DNA from: Diorhabda sublineata
Lineage: Eukaryota > Arthropoda > Insecta > Coleoptera > Chrysomelidae
Assembly: GCF_026230105.1 (NCBI RefSeq)
Contig: NC_079482.1
Location: 2,914,001-2,978,000 of the forward strand
Reading direction: 5' to 3'
DNA: 64,000 bases
Shown here: positions 24,170 to 36,394 of the stretch, piece by piece
Numbering within the stretch: position 1 is the first letter of the stretch
Layout of the letters: each line of letters starts with the position of its first letter
Made by a program: the position numbers and the translations under genes
Notes under the pieces: model-generated
The model's database searches: none
What the model was told of the DNA's origin: nothing
The model's input: the letters and a program-made list of their open reading frames with translations, nothing else

Positions 24170-25265
24170 TTAGTGGAGAATTATATATTGGAGAAGGGGG
24201 TGAGTTTTTAAGGGTAAAAAACGGTTTATCTCGATTTCTGGCAAAATTACAACTCCTATGGAAAAAAATCAATAGCAAAGTTGTAGGTAATAAGAAGATC
24301 TACAACTTTTGTATTCACACTTTTTCCAGATAACCTCAAAATTTATGTGAAAAATCGAGTTTTTCGTTTTTAATTTTTATCTTTTACAAAAAACATTCTT
24401 TTTCACGAAATTTTGTGAGAAGTTACCTTTAGAGGTCCCATATACTATCTAATTTATTAAATTTGGAAAATTCATTTTTTCCATGTTATTTTGACGTAAG
24501 ATCGAAAAATCACCCTAATTTTCGAACGAGAATTCTCCCGTCAAAATATCAACTTTTTTAAAAAAGTCGGCGAGATTCTCATTAGTTGAAATTCCTACTT
24601 CTTGATGGTGTAAAAAATATTACCATCACCTTGTTAATTTCCCTCAGAAAAGGTGAAAATAAGACGAAAAAATTTTTTTTTACAATTTTTAGATATTTAT
24701 CAAAATTCTATCTAATCATATCTATCAATATAACATGGAGTTTTTTATTTTTCGTGTAATTAGAGCGGAAAAATTGATTGTACACCTAAAAATTGTACGT
24801 AATGATTGAAAAAATTTTGGATGCTAGTTTTTTCGTCTTATTGCCTATTCTGAGAAAATTTACCATGGCGATTGTAATATTTTTTTACACCATCAAGAAG
24901 TAGAGATTTCAACGAATAAAAATCTCATCAACTTTTTCAAAAAAGCTGATATTTTGAAGGAAGAATCTTCGTTCAAAAGTTTGGGTGCATTTTCGATATT
25001 AATATGTCAAAATAACGTGAGAAAATAATGTTTTTTGTAGAAGATAAAAATTAAAAACGAAAAACTCGATTTTTCTAATTTTTCACATAAATTTTGAGGT
25101 TATGTAAAAAAAGTGTGGATACAAAAGTTGTAGATCTTCTTATTACCTACAACTTTGCTATTCAACTTTTTTCCATAAGACTTGTAGTTTTGCCAGAAAC
25201 CGTTTTTTACCCTTAAAAACTCACCCTCTTCACTTTCCCGACCTCAGATCTCTAGTAAATTATTT
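24170..25265. mobile_element. Foldback element with ~500 bp inverted arms
   Basis: The left half (from GGGTGAGTTTTTAAGGGT near 24200) is repeated as its reverse complement in the right half (ending ACCCTTAAAAACTCACCC near 25227). Matching blocks run inwards in mirrored order: AAAAACGGTTT, GTAGGTAATAAGAAGATCTA, CTACAACTTTTGTAT, CCTCAAAATTTATGTGAAAA, TTTTCGTTTTTAATTTTTAT, CTACTTCTTGATGGTGTAAA. The arms meet near 24700 with almost no unique centre. There is no coding sequence. This is typical of non-autonomous foldback or long-terminal-inverted-repeat DNA elements. The family is unknown. Confidence 0.88.
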
Positions 25266-25918
25266 CTCCTCCAATTTTTTTCATTATATTATCCTCCTTT
25301 TTTAATACGTTTAATTCTACTATATTTTTTTTGTTTTTTATTATTTTGAAAGGCTTTTACCTTGGTCTATAACATCAAGTTACTCATGCGGGTATATTCA
25401 AAAGACAGATTCCACTGGACCAATAATTATTGTAGGATAATATCCAGTTATTAACGAAGTACTTTCGACTTTCAATTCTCTACTCTGTACATTGTAATAA
25501 TAAATTCAAAATGAATAAAATGATCCACCTCACCCGGTATTAAGTAAAATGAAGAAACATTAATAATTATAAAGCGACTGTTCAGTTTTAGTGAACAATT
25601 TATAAGCTGTAATTATATAATAAATAATTCTTCGACTGTCTGAAACGAAATACCTCGAATTTAACAATTTTGGAAAGTGTCTTGGAACTGACCCGAAGAC
25701 AAAGTCTTTTAATTAAAATAGAACGTCGAAATGATTTGTCATTCAGCAGATTTACAAAAGGGTGATATTAGAAGGTTCTATATACATACTTTCTGCTATC
25801 TATTGATTTTTTTCCTATTTATCAATATTATTCGATAAATTATAGTCTATTCTTAGGAATGAGAGAGTATTAAATTATTAAAACATTACGTATGTTACGA
25901 ATATTGAGTCATACTGGT
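25265..25918. other. No feature seen
   Basis: AT-rich spacer between two inverted-repeat elements. No open frame or repeat was recognised. Confidence 0.4.
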
Positions 25919-27557
25919 ATAGTCCAGTCATTATAGTAAGTTCACCTCGGAATTCGAGATACCCAGCTGTAAGTCTGTAAATACTTGTAAATTGACACCC
26001 TAAAAGTTGTCTCAAAATCTACATATGGTAGGGTGTGAGCAACTATTAAATTTCAAGGTCAAAGGTCACAAAAATCGGTTTTTTGCTCTTTTTTTGGAAA
26101 TATCTCATTTCCTATGGGTTTTTTGCTATTTGTATATCTCATCAATATTGTAGAATAGAAAATTCTCTACAAATTATGATTGAAAAAATTTTTTATACGG
26201 CGAACCGTTTTCGAGATAGAGGGCGGAGAGCGCGCGGTCACAGGACCACTTCAGGTCAACCGGTACCTCCGGTCGAAAACGTGCCATATATAGTTGATTA
26301 CCTATCGATAAATCAATGATTATAAATATTTGTCAATTTTTATTAACTATTATATTTTATTTTATCATTTTTTTCCTAACTTTTTATTCAGTATTAATTG
26401 TTAATGAAAATATAGGAATTATATTTGAATTTTAACCTAATTAATATTAATAACTTCTTACACGATGAAAAAAAAAACAAATGAATTATGAATTAATCTT
26501 TTTATCAAAGAAATGGATTAAAGGGTACAAAAAATACAATTTATAATTTTAATCATCTTCTTCCTCTTCATCGTCGTCTTCCGGCTGCTGGGAAATTTCA
26601 AAATCGTCATCATTATCGTCTTCAACGACATTTTTCTCAATCTCTTCCATGATTTCGGGGTCAAAGGCTCCATCTTCGTTAATGTCGCTCTGATATGGTA
26701 GAGCATCCAGACAAGCTTGCTCATTACATTGGCCACAAGCTAAAGACTATTTCAAGCCCGCTTTTCTGCATCCGCATCGCGAACCACAACCACTCTTGCA
26801 GCTACAGAAAATTGTATTTAGCAAATCTTCTGAAGCAGGTGGTAAAATTGTCATGATGGGATCCAGAAAATCGTTTCGCATTGCCCAACCCCATACCTGG
26901 GGTTCCAAATCATGTCCACTCTCTAATAATCTCTGAACCGAACAATTTTCTTCCTCAAATGCTGCAGCTAATTCATCCAAATTTGCCAGTTTCTCAAAGC
27001 AACTTTTGAAAATGATTTTTTTCCCTTTTTAAAAAGTTGTGTCACAGCCATTTAATGCGTGCAGAAATAAAATATGAATGAGGATAATTATCAAAACTTA
27101 TAGTCGAGTATATATAATAGTTAATAAAAATTGACAAATATTTATAATCCTTGATTTATCGATAGGTCAGCAACTATATATGGCGCGTTTTCGACCGGAG
27201 ACACCGGTTGACCTGAAGTGCTCCAGTGACCGCGCGCTCTCCGCCCTCTATCTCGAAAACGGTTCGCCGTATAAAAAATTTTTTTAAACAAAATTTGTAG
27301 AGAATTTTGTATTCTACAATATTGATGAGAAATACAAATAGCAAAAAACCCATAGGAAATGAGATATTTCCAAAAAAAGCGCAAAAAACCGATTTTTGTG
27401 ACCTTTGACCTTGAAATTTAATAGTTGCTTACACCCTACCATATGTAGATTTTGAGAAAATTTTTGGGATGTCAATTTACAAGTATTTACAGACTTACAG
27501 ATGGGTATCTCGAATTCCGAGATTCTTACCTAATTTAAGCTTAAATGACTGGACTAG
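25919..27557. mobile_element. DNA transposon with ~430 bp terminal inverted repeats
   Basis: The left arm is about 25919-26345 and the right arm about 27112-27557. They are reverse complements starting TAGTCCAGTCATT and passing through AATTCGAGATACCCA, CCATATGTAGATTTTGAGA, CCTATGGGTTTTTTGCTAT and GAACCGTTTTCGAGATAGAG. The roughly 760 bp centre carries a minus-strand cysteine-rich reading frame. Each arm contains a mirrored 78-80 codon TTG-started frame, because the arms are nearly identical. A clear target-site duplication could not be fixed; a TA is possible. The element is probably non-autonomous, because no DDE transposase is visible. Its ends and interior differ from the foldback element on its left. 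Confidence 0.85.
26549..27051 (-). pseudogene. CxC cysteine-rich protein, internally deleted, one in-frame stop
   Basis: On the minus strand a reading frame runs from about 27010 to a TAA at 26549-26551, with one TAG at 26747-26749. Before the TAG it contains DLEPQVWGWAMRNDFLDPIM, PPASEDLL and the cysteine cluster CSCKSGCGSRCGCRKAGLK. After the TAG it continues in frame with ACGQCNEQACLDALPY and an acidic tail ending EDDDEEEEDD. In the multi-copy insect protein family I recall with this WGW...PPAP..LL...C.CK.GC...CGCRK.GLKCS arrangement, a cysteine stands where the TAG is. The upstream piece, MAVTQLFKKGKK, starts at an ATG at 27049-27051 but needs a one-base shift in an A-run. The family's long central part is missing. 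The function is unknown; the cysteines suggest metal binding. It lies wholly inside the long-terminal-repeat element, so it is probably that element's cargo or its remnant gene. Confidence 0.72.
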
Positions 27558-27724
27558 TAAGCGTTGCATATACTTTAAAAAAATTACAAAAAACTAATTT
27601 TATTGTGAAAAAAACGTCGGGCTTTTCAATGTACCAGAAATATGGAACAAAGCGCCCCACGCTTTTTCTAACAATAATTGTTTTAAGCTGATCTATATAA
27701 AATAATTACATCAATAAGTTTGGT

Positions 27725-27935
27725 GTGATTTGAAAGCGTTGTTTTTAGTTTTTCAAACTTAATTTTGCACTTTTTAGTTTTCCAAGGTAGTAGGACCTCG
27801 TATAATGTCTTCGCTGCTTATATACTCTCATCTCGTCGAAACTTGCATCGAGCTGTAACGATGCAGTTGGTAAGGTTGGGCTTAATTTCCAACACGAAGA
27901 TCGGAGGTTCGAATCTTCTGTCGAACGAAATTTTC
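27725..27935 (+). repeat. SINE-like element copy 2 with tRNA-like head
   Basis: This copy matches the reverse strand of 18945-19145 and extends further. It contains CTTCGCTGCTTATATAC, then a tRNA-like segment at about 27850-27925 with GCAGTTGGTAAGG (D-arm-like), a paired GTTGG/CCAAC anticodon-arm-like stem, and GGTTCGAATC at 27905-27914 (B box). The acceptor ends do not pair convincingly, so a functional tRNA is unlikely. A tRNA-derived SINE head is the best reading. Confidence 0.55.
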
Positions 27936-27936
27936 A

Positions 27937-28282
27937 TTAAATAAGCAACTTGCTATTAGTCCAAACAAACTGATATACAGGTGAAGCCAATATAAACGTG
28001 TTAAAAATCACAGGTGTTAAAAATCGAATCGAAATCGCAAATCGAGCCACAAAAAGTGGCTCGATCATATCATTAGTAATATTTCCCACATTTTTTATCG
28101 TATGATTCAGGGTGTTTCCCAAAAATAACTGTTCAGCATCACTCATTCGGACAAAATTATTTTTGTGATAATTTTCCTTTTATCCTTTTAACTGTGCGTT
28201 CAGTTCGCTATTCTGAGAAAGAAGATCTTCCATTTGTTCAAACCATTCTTTAAAATCATCAGCATCCACATCAACACCATCA
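27937..28282 (-). pseudogene. Unrecognised coding relic with one in-frame stop
   Basis: A minus-strand frame of about 115 codons is broken by one TAA near 28178. Upstream of it is DDFKEWFEQMEDLLSQNSEL, an amphipathic, coiled-coil-like stretch preceded by an acidic GVDVDADD. Downstream, in the same frame, an ATG at 28144-28146 begins MSDAEQLFLGNTLNHTIKNV, which continues to 27937. The codon content looks protein-like, but I know no family for it. Its upstream end is cut exactly where the hAT-like GGGCCGGATTAA sequence begins. Its downstream end runs into the SINE-like repeat. Insertions therefore seem to have truncated it on both sides. Host gene or transposon origin is open. Confidence 0.45.
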
Positions 28283-28480
28283 CGAGCAGGGCCGGATTAA
28301 GATTTATAAGGCCCGGGGCTAACATAATGACGGGGCCCCTTTAAGGAATTCGAAAACCCGGAAAAATTCACAGAATAATATCAATACGTTAGATTTGTGG
28401 TATCAACACATCAAAAAGTACAAAATGATTTCCAAATGATGGGGGCCCGGGGCTGTAGAGCCCCCCCCAAGCCACTAACT
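28283..28480. mobile_element. hAT-like transposon end or derived repeat
   Basis: The block starts CAGGGCCGGATTAAGATT and contains AAGGCCCGGGGCTAAC and GACGGGGCCCC. A second GC-rich block, GGGGGCCCGGGGCTGTAG, lies near 28440. CAGGGCCGG is a common terminus of hAT-superfamily elements in animals. The GC-rich repeats stand out from the AT-rich surroundings. No transposase is visible, and the matching right terminus and target duplication were not found. Confidence 0.5.
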
Positions 28481-29476
28481 TAATTCGATTACGAGTAGAT
28501 TCAAAACTATATAATCCACGTCCTATTATAAACCTGGGCCCTTTTTCTGTCGATGGATTTAAAACAGTAGATGAATTATTCGAAAAAGATTGTCTTCGGC
28601 TTGTAACAGTTTTATCTGGTCAAAATTTTTTTGGTGTATGTCATTTTTAACTGTGTTTTCGGTCGGAAATTCTAAGAAGAATGTATGTACTTTCCTTTGA
28701 AGTCATAAAAAGATAGTTTGTATATTGTGGAGACTATTAATATTGATCGATCACCAAGATTATTTCGCAAGCTTGACCTAACCTCAAAATGAGGATGATT
28801 TTTCGTTTTTGACGCTTATTAGCAAGGTGTCAAAAATCAAATCAAGCACAATCATCTACGGGCTTTCTCTTTGGTACTAATATTGAATTATTTTGCTTAG
28901 TAAATTCCCTAGTTTGTTTTTCCAAGGAAATTTCCACCAGTGTAGATTGATTTTTCCCGTAAATACTATAACATAGAGTGATATTGAACCCTTAAAACGT
29001 TATATAGGAATAATTCAAGTTCCAGAACATCATTTTTAATTACATTATCCTTGTCGGCTAGTATAATTTGAGAAACATCAAATTCATTAAATTATTTATC
29101 ATCCTTTTCAGACCCTAAAATTTAGAGGTACGCTGTAAATACGGTCTTTTCTGAATAATTCATAATAATTAAGACTATTTAAATATTCATGTACTACGAA
29201 ATATATATTTTCGTTTAGTTAAATTTAATAAACACCTGAAGTAATATGGAGTAAGCTGTTGGTTTCAGATATTATGGTAAATGTCGAAATTATTAAATTT
29301 TCTGTGTAATATAATCTCCGTCAAATATGGCAGTTTTTCAAAATGCTGTTTACTATTCTAACCTAACGTTTTTCGTATTTATTCACACTCTTTCTAGTTG
29401 CGAAGTGTCTCTTACGTTCTTAGTTTATTTACACATTGTACAATACACTTAACTTATAATAATTTACTTATAAATT
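28480..29476. other. Intergenic DNA with one dispersed repeat
   Basis: No gene is recognised. The segment 28568-28608 (AGTAGATGAATTATT, then GAAAAAGATTGTCTTCG) closely matches 43912-43952. This indicates a dispersed repeat shared between the two places. The rest is AT-rich. Confidence 0.45.
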
Positions 29477-32400
29477 TCACCTGAAACAATTCTTTCCACT
29501 ACGACTATTTGTTTAAAACTAACTAAACTGCTTTTACAAAAATCATTTATGTACTTAGATAAATCCTATAAAATTATAGAACAAAAAGAAATAAATAAAT
29601 AGACTTTCCTAGAAATTATTTAGAAGAAGTACTGTAAATACACCGCCTGATACTAAAAAAATTACGTACAAATAAACATCAAACGAGTTCCGCCATTTAG
29701 AAAAAACGTGGAAGACGCCTTCACTTGAACCAATTTCTGAGATAACTTTTACTAATCAATTCTTTTCACTACGACTATTTGTTTAAAACTAACTAAACTG
29801 CTTTTACAAAAATCATTTATGTACTTAGATAAATCCTATAAAGTTATAGAACAAAAAGAAATAAATAAATAGACTTTCCTAGAAATTATTTAGAAGAAGT
29901 ACTGTAAATACACCGCCTGATACTAAAAAAATTACGTACAAATAAACATCAAACGAGTTCCGCCATTTAGAAAAAACGTGGAAGACGCCTTCACTTGAAC
30001 CAATTTCTGAAATAACTTTTACTAATTGATTCTTTTCACTACGACTATTTGTTTAAAACTAACTAAACTGCTTTTACAAAAATCATTTATGTACTTAGAT
30101 AAATCCTATAAAGTTATAGAACAAAAAGAAATAAATAAATAGACTTTCCTAGAAATTATTTAGAAGAAGTACTGTAAATACACCGCCTGATACTAAAAAA
30201 ATTACGTACAAATAAACATCAAACGAGTTCCGCCATTTAGAAAAAACGTGGAAGACGCCTTCACTTGAACCAATTTCTGAAATAACTTTTACTAATCAAT
30301 TCTTTTCACTACGACTATTTGTTTAAAACTAACTAAACTGCTTTTACAAAAATCATTTATGTACTTAGATAAATCCTATAAAGTTATAGAACAAAAAGAA
30401 ATAAATAAATAGACTTTCCTAGAAATTATTTAGAAGAAGTACTGTAAATACACCGCCTGATACTAAAAAAATTACGTACAAATAAACATCAAACGAGTTC
30501 CGCCATTTAGAAAAAACGTGGAAGACGCCTTCACTTGAACCAATTTCTGAAATAACTTTTACTAATTGATTCTTTTCACTACGACTATTTGTTTAAAACT
30601 AACTAAACTGCTTTTACAAAAATCATTTATGTACTTAGATAAATCCTATAAAGTTATAGAACAAAAAGAAATAAATAAATAGACTTTCCTAGAAATTATT
30701 TAGAAGAAGTACTGTAAATACACCGCCTGATACTAAAAAAATTACGTACAAATAAACATCAAACGAGTTCCGCCATTTAGAAAAAACGTGGAAGACGCCT
30801 TCACTTGAACCAATTTCTGAAATAACTTTTACTAATCAATTCTTTTCACTACGACTATTTGTTTAAAACTAACTAAACTGCTTTTACAAAAATCATTTAT
30901 GTACTTAGATAAATCCTATAAAGTTATAGAACAAAAAGAAATAAATAAATAGACTTTCCTAGAAATTATTTAGAAGAAGTACTGTAAATACACCGCCTGA
31001 TACTAAAAAAATTACGTACAAATAAACATCAAACGAGTTCCGCCATTTAGAAAAAACGTGGAAGACGCCTTCACTTGAACCAATTTCTGAGATAACTTTT
31101 ACTAATCAATTCTTTTCACTACGACTATTTGTTTAAAACTAACTAAACTGCTTTTACAAAAATCATTTATGTACTTAGATAAATCCTATAAAGTTATAGA
31201 ACAAAAAGAAATAAATAAATAGACTTTCCTAGAAATTATTTAGAAGAAGTACTGTAAATACACCGCCTGATACTAAAAAAATTACGTACAAATAAACATC
31301 AAACGAGTTCCGCCATTTAGAAAAAACGTGGAAGACGCCTTCACTTGAAACAATTTCTGAGATAACTTTTACTAATTAATTCTTTTCACTACGACTATTT
31401 GTTTAAAACTAACTAAACTGCTTTTACAAAAATCATTTATGTACTTAGATAAATCCTATAAAGTTATAGACCAAAAAGAAATAAATAAATAGACTTTCCT
31501 AGAAATTATTTAGAAGAAGTACTGTAAATACACCGCCTGATACTAAAAAAATTACGTACAAATAAACATCAAACGAGTTCCGCCATTTAGAAAAAACGTG
31601 GAAGACGCCTTCACTTGAACCAATTTCTGAAATAACTTTTACTAATCAATTCTTTTCACTACGACTATTTGTTTAAAACTAACTAAACTGCTTTTACAAA
31701 AATCATTTATGTACTTAGATAAATCCTATAAAGTTATAGAACAAAAAGAAATAAATAAATAGACTTTCCTAGAAATTATTTAGAAGAAGTACTGTAAATA
31801 CACCGCCTGATACTAAAAAAATTACGTACAAATAAACATCAAACGAGTTCCGCCATTTAGAAAAAACGTGGAAGACGCCTTCACTTGAACCAATTTCTGA
31901 GATAACTTTTACTAATCAATTCTTTTCACTACGACTATTTGTTTAAAACTAACTAAACTGCTTTTACAAAAATCATTTATGTACTTAGATAAATCCTATA
32001 AAGTTATAGAACAAAAAGAAATAAATAAATAGACTTTCCTAGAAATTATTTAGAAGAAGTACTGTAAATACACCGCCTGATACTAAAAAAATTACGTACA
32101 AATAAACATCAAACGAGTTCCGCCATTTAGAAAAAACGTGGAAGACGCCTTCACTTGAACCAATTTCTGAAATAACTTTTACTAATCAATTCTTTTCACT
32201 ACGACTATTTGTTTAAAACTAACTAAACTGCTTTTACAAAAATCATTTATGTACTTAGATAAATCCTATAAAGTTATAGAACAAAAAGAAATAAATAAAT
32301 AGACTTTCCTAGAAATTATTTAGAAGAAGTACTGTAAATACACCGCCTGATACTAAAAAAATTACGTACAAATAAACATCAAACGAGTTCCGCCATTTAG

Positions 32401-35400
32401 AAAAAACGTGGAAGACGCCTTCACTTGAAACAATTTCTGAAATAACTTTTACTAATTAATTCTTTTCACTACGACTATTTGTTTAAAACTAACTAAACTG
32501 CTTTTACAAAAATCATTTATGTACTTAGATAAATCCTATAAAGTTATAGAACAAAAAAAAATAAATAAATAGACTTTCCTAGAAATTATTTAGAAGAAGT
32601 ACTGTAAATACACCGCCTGATACTAAAAAAATTACGTACAAATAAACATCAAACGAGTTCCGCCATTTAGAAAAAACGTGGAAGACGCCTTCACTTGAAC
32701 CAATTTCTGAAATAACTTTTACTAATCAATTCTTTTCACTACGACTATTTGTTTAAAACTAACTAAACTGCTTTTACAAAAATCATTTATGTACTTAGAT
32801 AAATCCTATAAAGTTATAGAACAAAAAGAAATAAATAAATAGACTTTCCTAGAAATTATTTAGAAGAAGTACTGTAAATACACCGCCTGATACTAAAAAA
32901 ATTACGTACAAATAAACATCAAACGAGTTCCGCCATTTAGAAAAAACGTGGAAGACGCCTTCACTTGAACCAATTTCTGAAATAACTTTTACTAATCAAT
33001 TCTTTTCACTACGACTATTTGTTTAAAACTAACTAAACTGCTTTTACAAAAATCATTTATGTACTTAGATAAATCCTATAAAGTTATAGAACAAAAAGAA
33101 ATAAATAAATAGACTTTCCTAGAAATTATTTAGAAGAAGTACTGTAAATACACCGCCTGATACTAAAAAAATTACGTACAAATAAACATCAAACGAGTTC
33201 CGCCATTTAGAAAAAACGTGGAAGACGCCTTCACTTGAACCAATTTCTGAGATAACTTTTACTAATCAATTCTTTTCACTACGACTATTTGTTTAAAACT
33301 AACTAAACTGCTTTTACAAAAATCATTTATGTACTTAGATAAATCCTATAAAGTTATAGAACAAAAAGAAATAAATAAATAGACTTTCCTAGAAATTATT
33401 TAGAAGAAGTACTGTAAATACACCGCCTGATACTAAAAAAATTACGTACAAATAAACATCAAACGAGTTCCGCCATTTAGAAAAAACGTGGAAGACGCCT
33501 TCACTTGAACCAATTTCTGAGATAACTTTTACTAATTAATTCTTTTCACTACGACTATTTGTTTAAAACTAACTAAACTGCTTTTACAAAAATCATTTAT
33601 GTACTTAGATAAATCCTATAAAGTTATAGACCAAAAAGAAATAAATAAATAGACTTTCCTAGAAATTATTTAGAAGAAGTACTGTAAATACACCGCCTGA
33701 TACTAAAAAAATTACGTACAAATAAACATCAAACGAGTTCCGCCATTTAGAAAAAACGTGGAAGACGCCTTCACTTGAACCAATTTCTGAAATAACTTTT
33801 ACTAATCAATTCTTTTCACTACGACTATTTGTTTAAAACTAACTAAACTGCTTTTACAAAAATCATTTATGTACTTAGATAAATCCTATAAAGTTATAGA
33901 ACAAAAAGAAATAAATAAATAGACTTTCCTAGAAATTATTTAGAAGAAGTACTGTAAATACACCGCCTGATACTAAAAAAATTACGTACAAATAAACATC
34001 AAACGAGTTCCGCCATTTAGAAAAAACGTGGAAGACGCCTTCACTTGAAACAATTTCTGAAATAACTTTTACTAATTAATTCTTTTCACTACGACTATTT
34101 GTTTAAAACTAACTAAACTGCTTTTACAAAAATCATTTATGTACTTAGATAAATCCTATAAAGTTATAGAACAAAAAAAAATAAATAAATAGACTTTCCT
34201 AGAAATTATTTAGAAGAAGTACTGTAAATACACCGCCTGATACTAAAAAAATTACGTACAAATAAACATCAAACGAGTTCCGCCATTTAGAAAAAACGTG
34301 GAAGACGCCTTCACTTGAACCAATTTCTGAAATAACTTTTACTAATCAATTCTTTTCACTACGACTATTTGTTTAAAACTAACTAAACTGCTTTTACAAA
34401 AATCATTTATGTACTTAGATAAATCCTATAAAGTTATAGAACAAAAAGAAATAAATAAATAGACTTTCCTAGAAATTATTTAGAAGAAGTACTGTAAATA
34501 CACCGCCTGATACTAAAAAAATTACGTACAAATAAACATCAAACGAGTTCCGCCATTTAGAAAAAACGTGGAAGACGCCTTCACTTGAACCAATTTCTGA
34601 AATAACTTTTACTAATCAATTCTTTTCACTACGACTATTTGTTTAAAACTAACTAAACTGCTTTTACAAAAATCATTTATGTACTTAGATAAATCCTATA
34701 AAGTTATAGAACAAAAAGAAATAAATAAATAGACTTTCCTAGAAATTATTTAGAAGAAGTACTGTAAATACACCGCCTGATACTAAAAAAATTACGTACA
34801 AATAAACATCAAACGAGTTCCGCCATTTAGAAAAAACGTGGAAGACGCCTTCACTTGAACCAATTTCTGAGATAACTTTTACTAATCAATTCTTTTCACT
34901 ACGACTATTTGTTTAAAACTAACTAAACTGCTTTTACAAAAATCATTTATGTACTTAGATAAATCCTATAAAGTTATAGAACAAAAAGAAATAAATAAAT
35001 AGACTTTCCTAGAAATTATTTAGAAGAAGTACTGTAAATACACCGCCTGATACTAAAAAAATTACGTACAAATAAACATCAAACGAGTTCCGCCATTTAG
35101 AAAAAACGTGGAAGACGCCTTCACTTGAACCAATTTCTGAGATAACTTTTACTAATTAATTCTTTTCACTACGACTATTTGTTTAAAACTAACTAAACTG
35201 CTTTTACAAAAATCATTTATGTACTTAGATAAATCCTATAAAGTTATAGACCAAAAAGAAATAAATAAATAGACTTTCCTAGAAATTATTTAGAAGAAGT
35301 ACTGTAAATACACCGCCTGATACTAAAAAAATTACGTACAAATAAACATCAAACGAGTTCCGCCATTTAGAAAAAACGTGGAAGACGCCTTCACTTGAAC

Positions 35401-35665
35401 CAATTTCTGAAATAACTTTTACTAATCAATTCTTTTCACTACGACTATTTGTTTAAAACTAACTAAACTGCTTTTACAAAAATCATTTATGTACTTAGAT
35501 AAATCCTATAAAGTTATAGAACAAAAAGAAATAAATAAATAGACTTTCCTAGAAATTATTTAGAAGAAGTACTGTAAATACACCGCATAATACTAAAAAA
35601 ATTACGTACAAATAAACATCAAACGAGTTCCGCCATTTAGAAAAAACGTGGAAGACGCCACCCGA
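29477..35665. repeat. 270 bp satellite array
   Basis: About 23 head-to-tail monomers of 270 bp run from about 29490, with units recognisable by TCTTTTCACTACGACTATTT and ACACCGCCTGATACT. Monomers differ at a few sites: GATAAC or AATAAC; ACTAATCAAT, ACTAATTGAT or ACTAATTAAT; ACAAAAAG, CCAAAAAG or ACAAAAAAAA. Rare variants recur exactly 1620 bp apart (32550 and 34170; 32429 and 34049; 33630 and 35250), so the right half is a duplicated six-monomer higher-order unit. In the left part, ATCAAT and ATTGAT alternate in a dimer pattern. The last monomer (from about 35430) has CACCGCATAATACT and continues without a break into non-satellite sequence. Confidence 0.98.
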
Positions 35666-36394
35666 AAAGCGACGCGTGAATTCAACGAATTTTAAAAATC
35701 CCATACTAGCTGGCTCATATACAGGTTTATGATAAAGTTGTATAATATTGTGAACCGTTTCCGGGACGGTCTTATCAATAATTGGTTGTAACAAGAACCG
35801 TGCATAGCCGGAGATTGCGCAAAAACATCTATAAAAGCTTCTACAAACTGTTCTGGAAACGATCCAGATTAGCAGGTTGGAACCGACCTTTTCTTTTAAT
35901 ATAGAATAATGGTGGATTGAATCCTCCACTCTCCACTTAGGAACGTGGAGCACGACCTTTACCTACCTACTCTACGTTCAGAATTAGTTAAGGGCTCAAT
36001 ACTTTACAATGCAAAAAAATGCACAATCACTTGCCAATTGAAATCAAATCCATATAATCTTTTCTCGAATTCCGCAATAATTTGAGGGTATATTCACTGG
36101 AAAGCGCCTTCCACCCTGTAAACGACTTCTATTCTAATAATAATATTTAATTACGGTTATATATAAAACGACAAATTTGTGAATATTGTTTCCAATAGTA
36201 AACTAGGTTTTAAATTATTTGATGGAGCTTGTTTTTTGCATTATAAAAAAATAATTCAAATATCAATTTTCGTAATAACTTTTGAATCAACTCAAAAGTC
36301 TATTGAACCAAAATTACTTCTTACAAGGGGTGTTTAATTTATACGCCGCACACTATTTGATACAAGTCAAGATGGTGATGGACCTGATTTGGAG

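Noticed and set aside
26083..27384. Matching 78-80 codon frames in the two arms at 26.1-26.3 and 27.1-27.4 kb
   Set aside because: The arms are near-identical inverted repeats, so the shared frame follows from DNA identity. It begins at TTG, and several differences between the arms change the amino acid.
35549..35953. 134-codon minus-strand frame as a real gene
   Set aside because: It overlaps satellite sequence at one end, is not kept in the matching right arm, and resembles no family I know.
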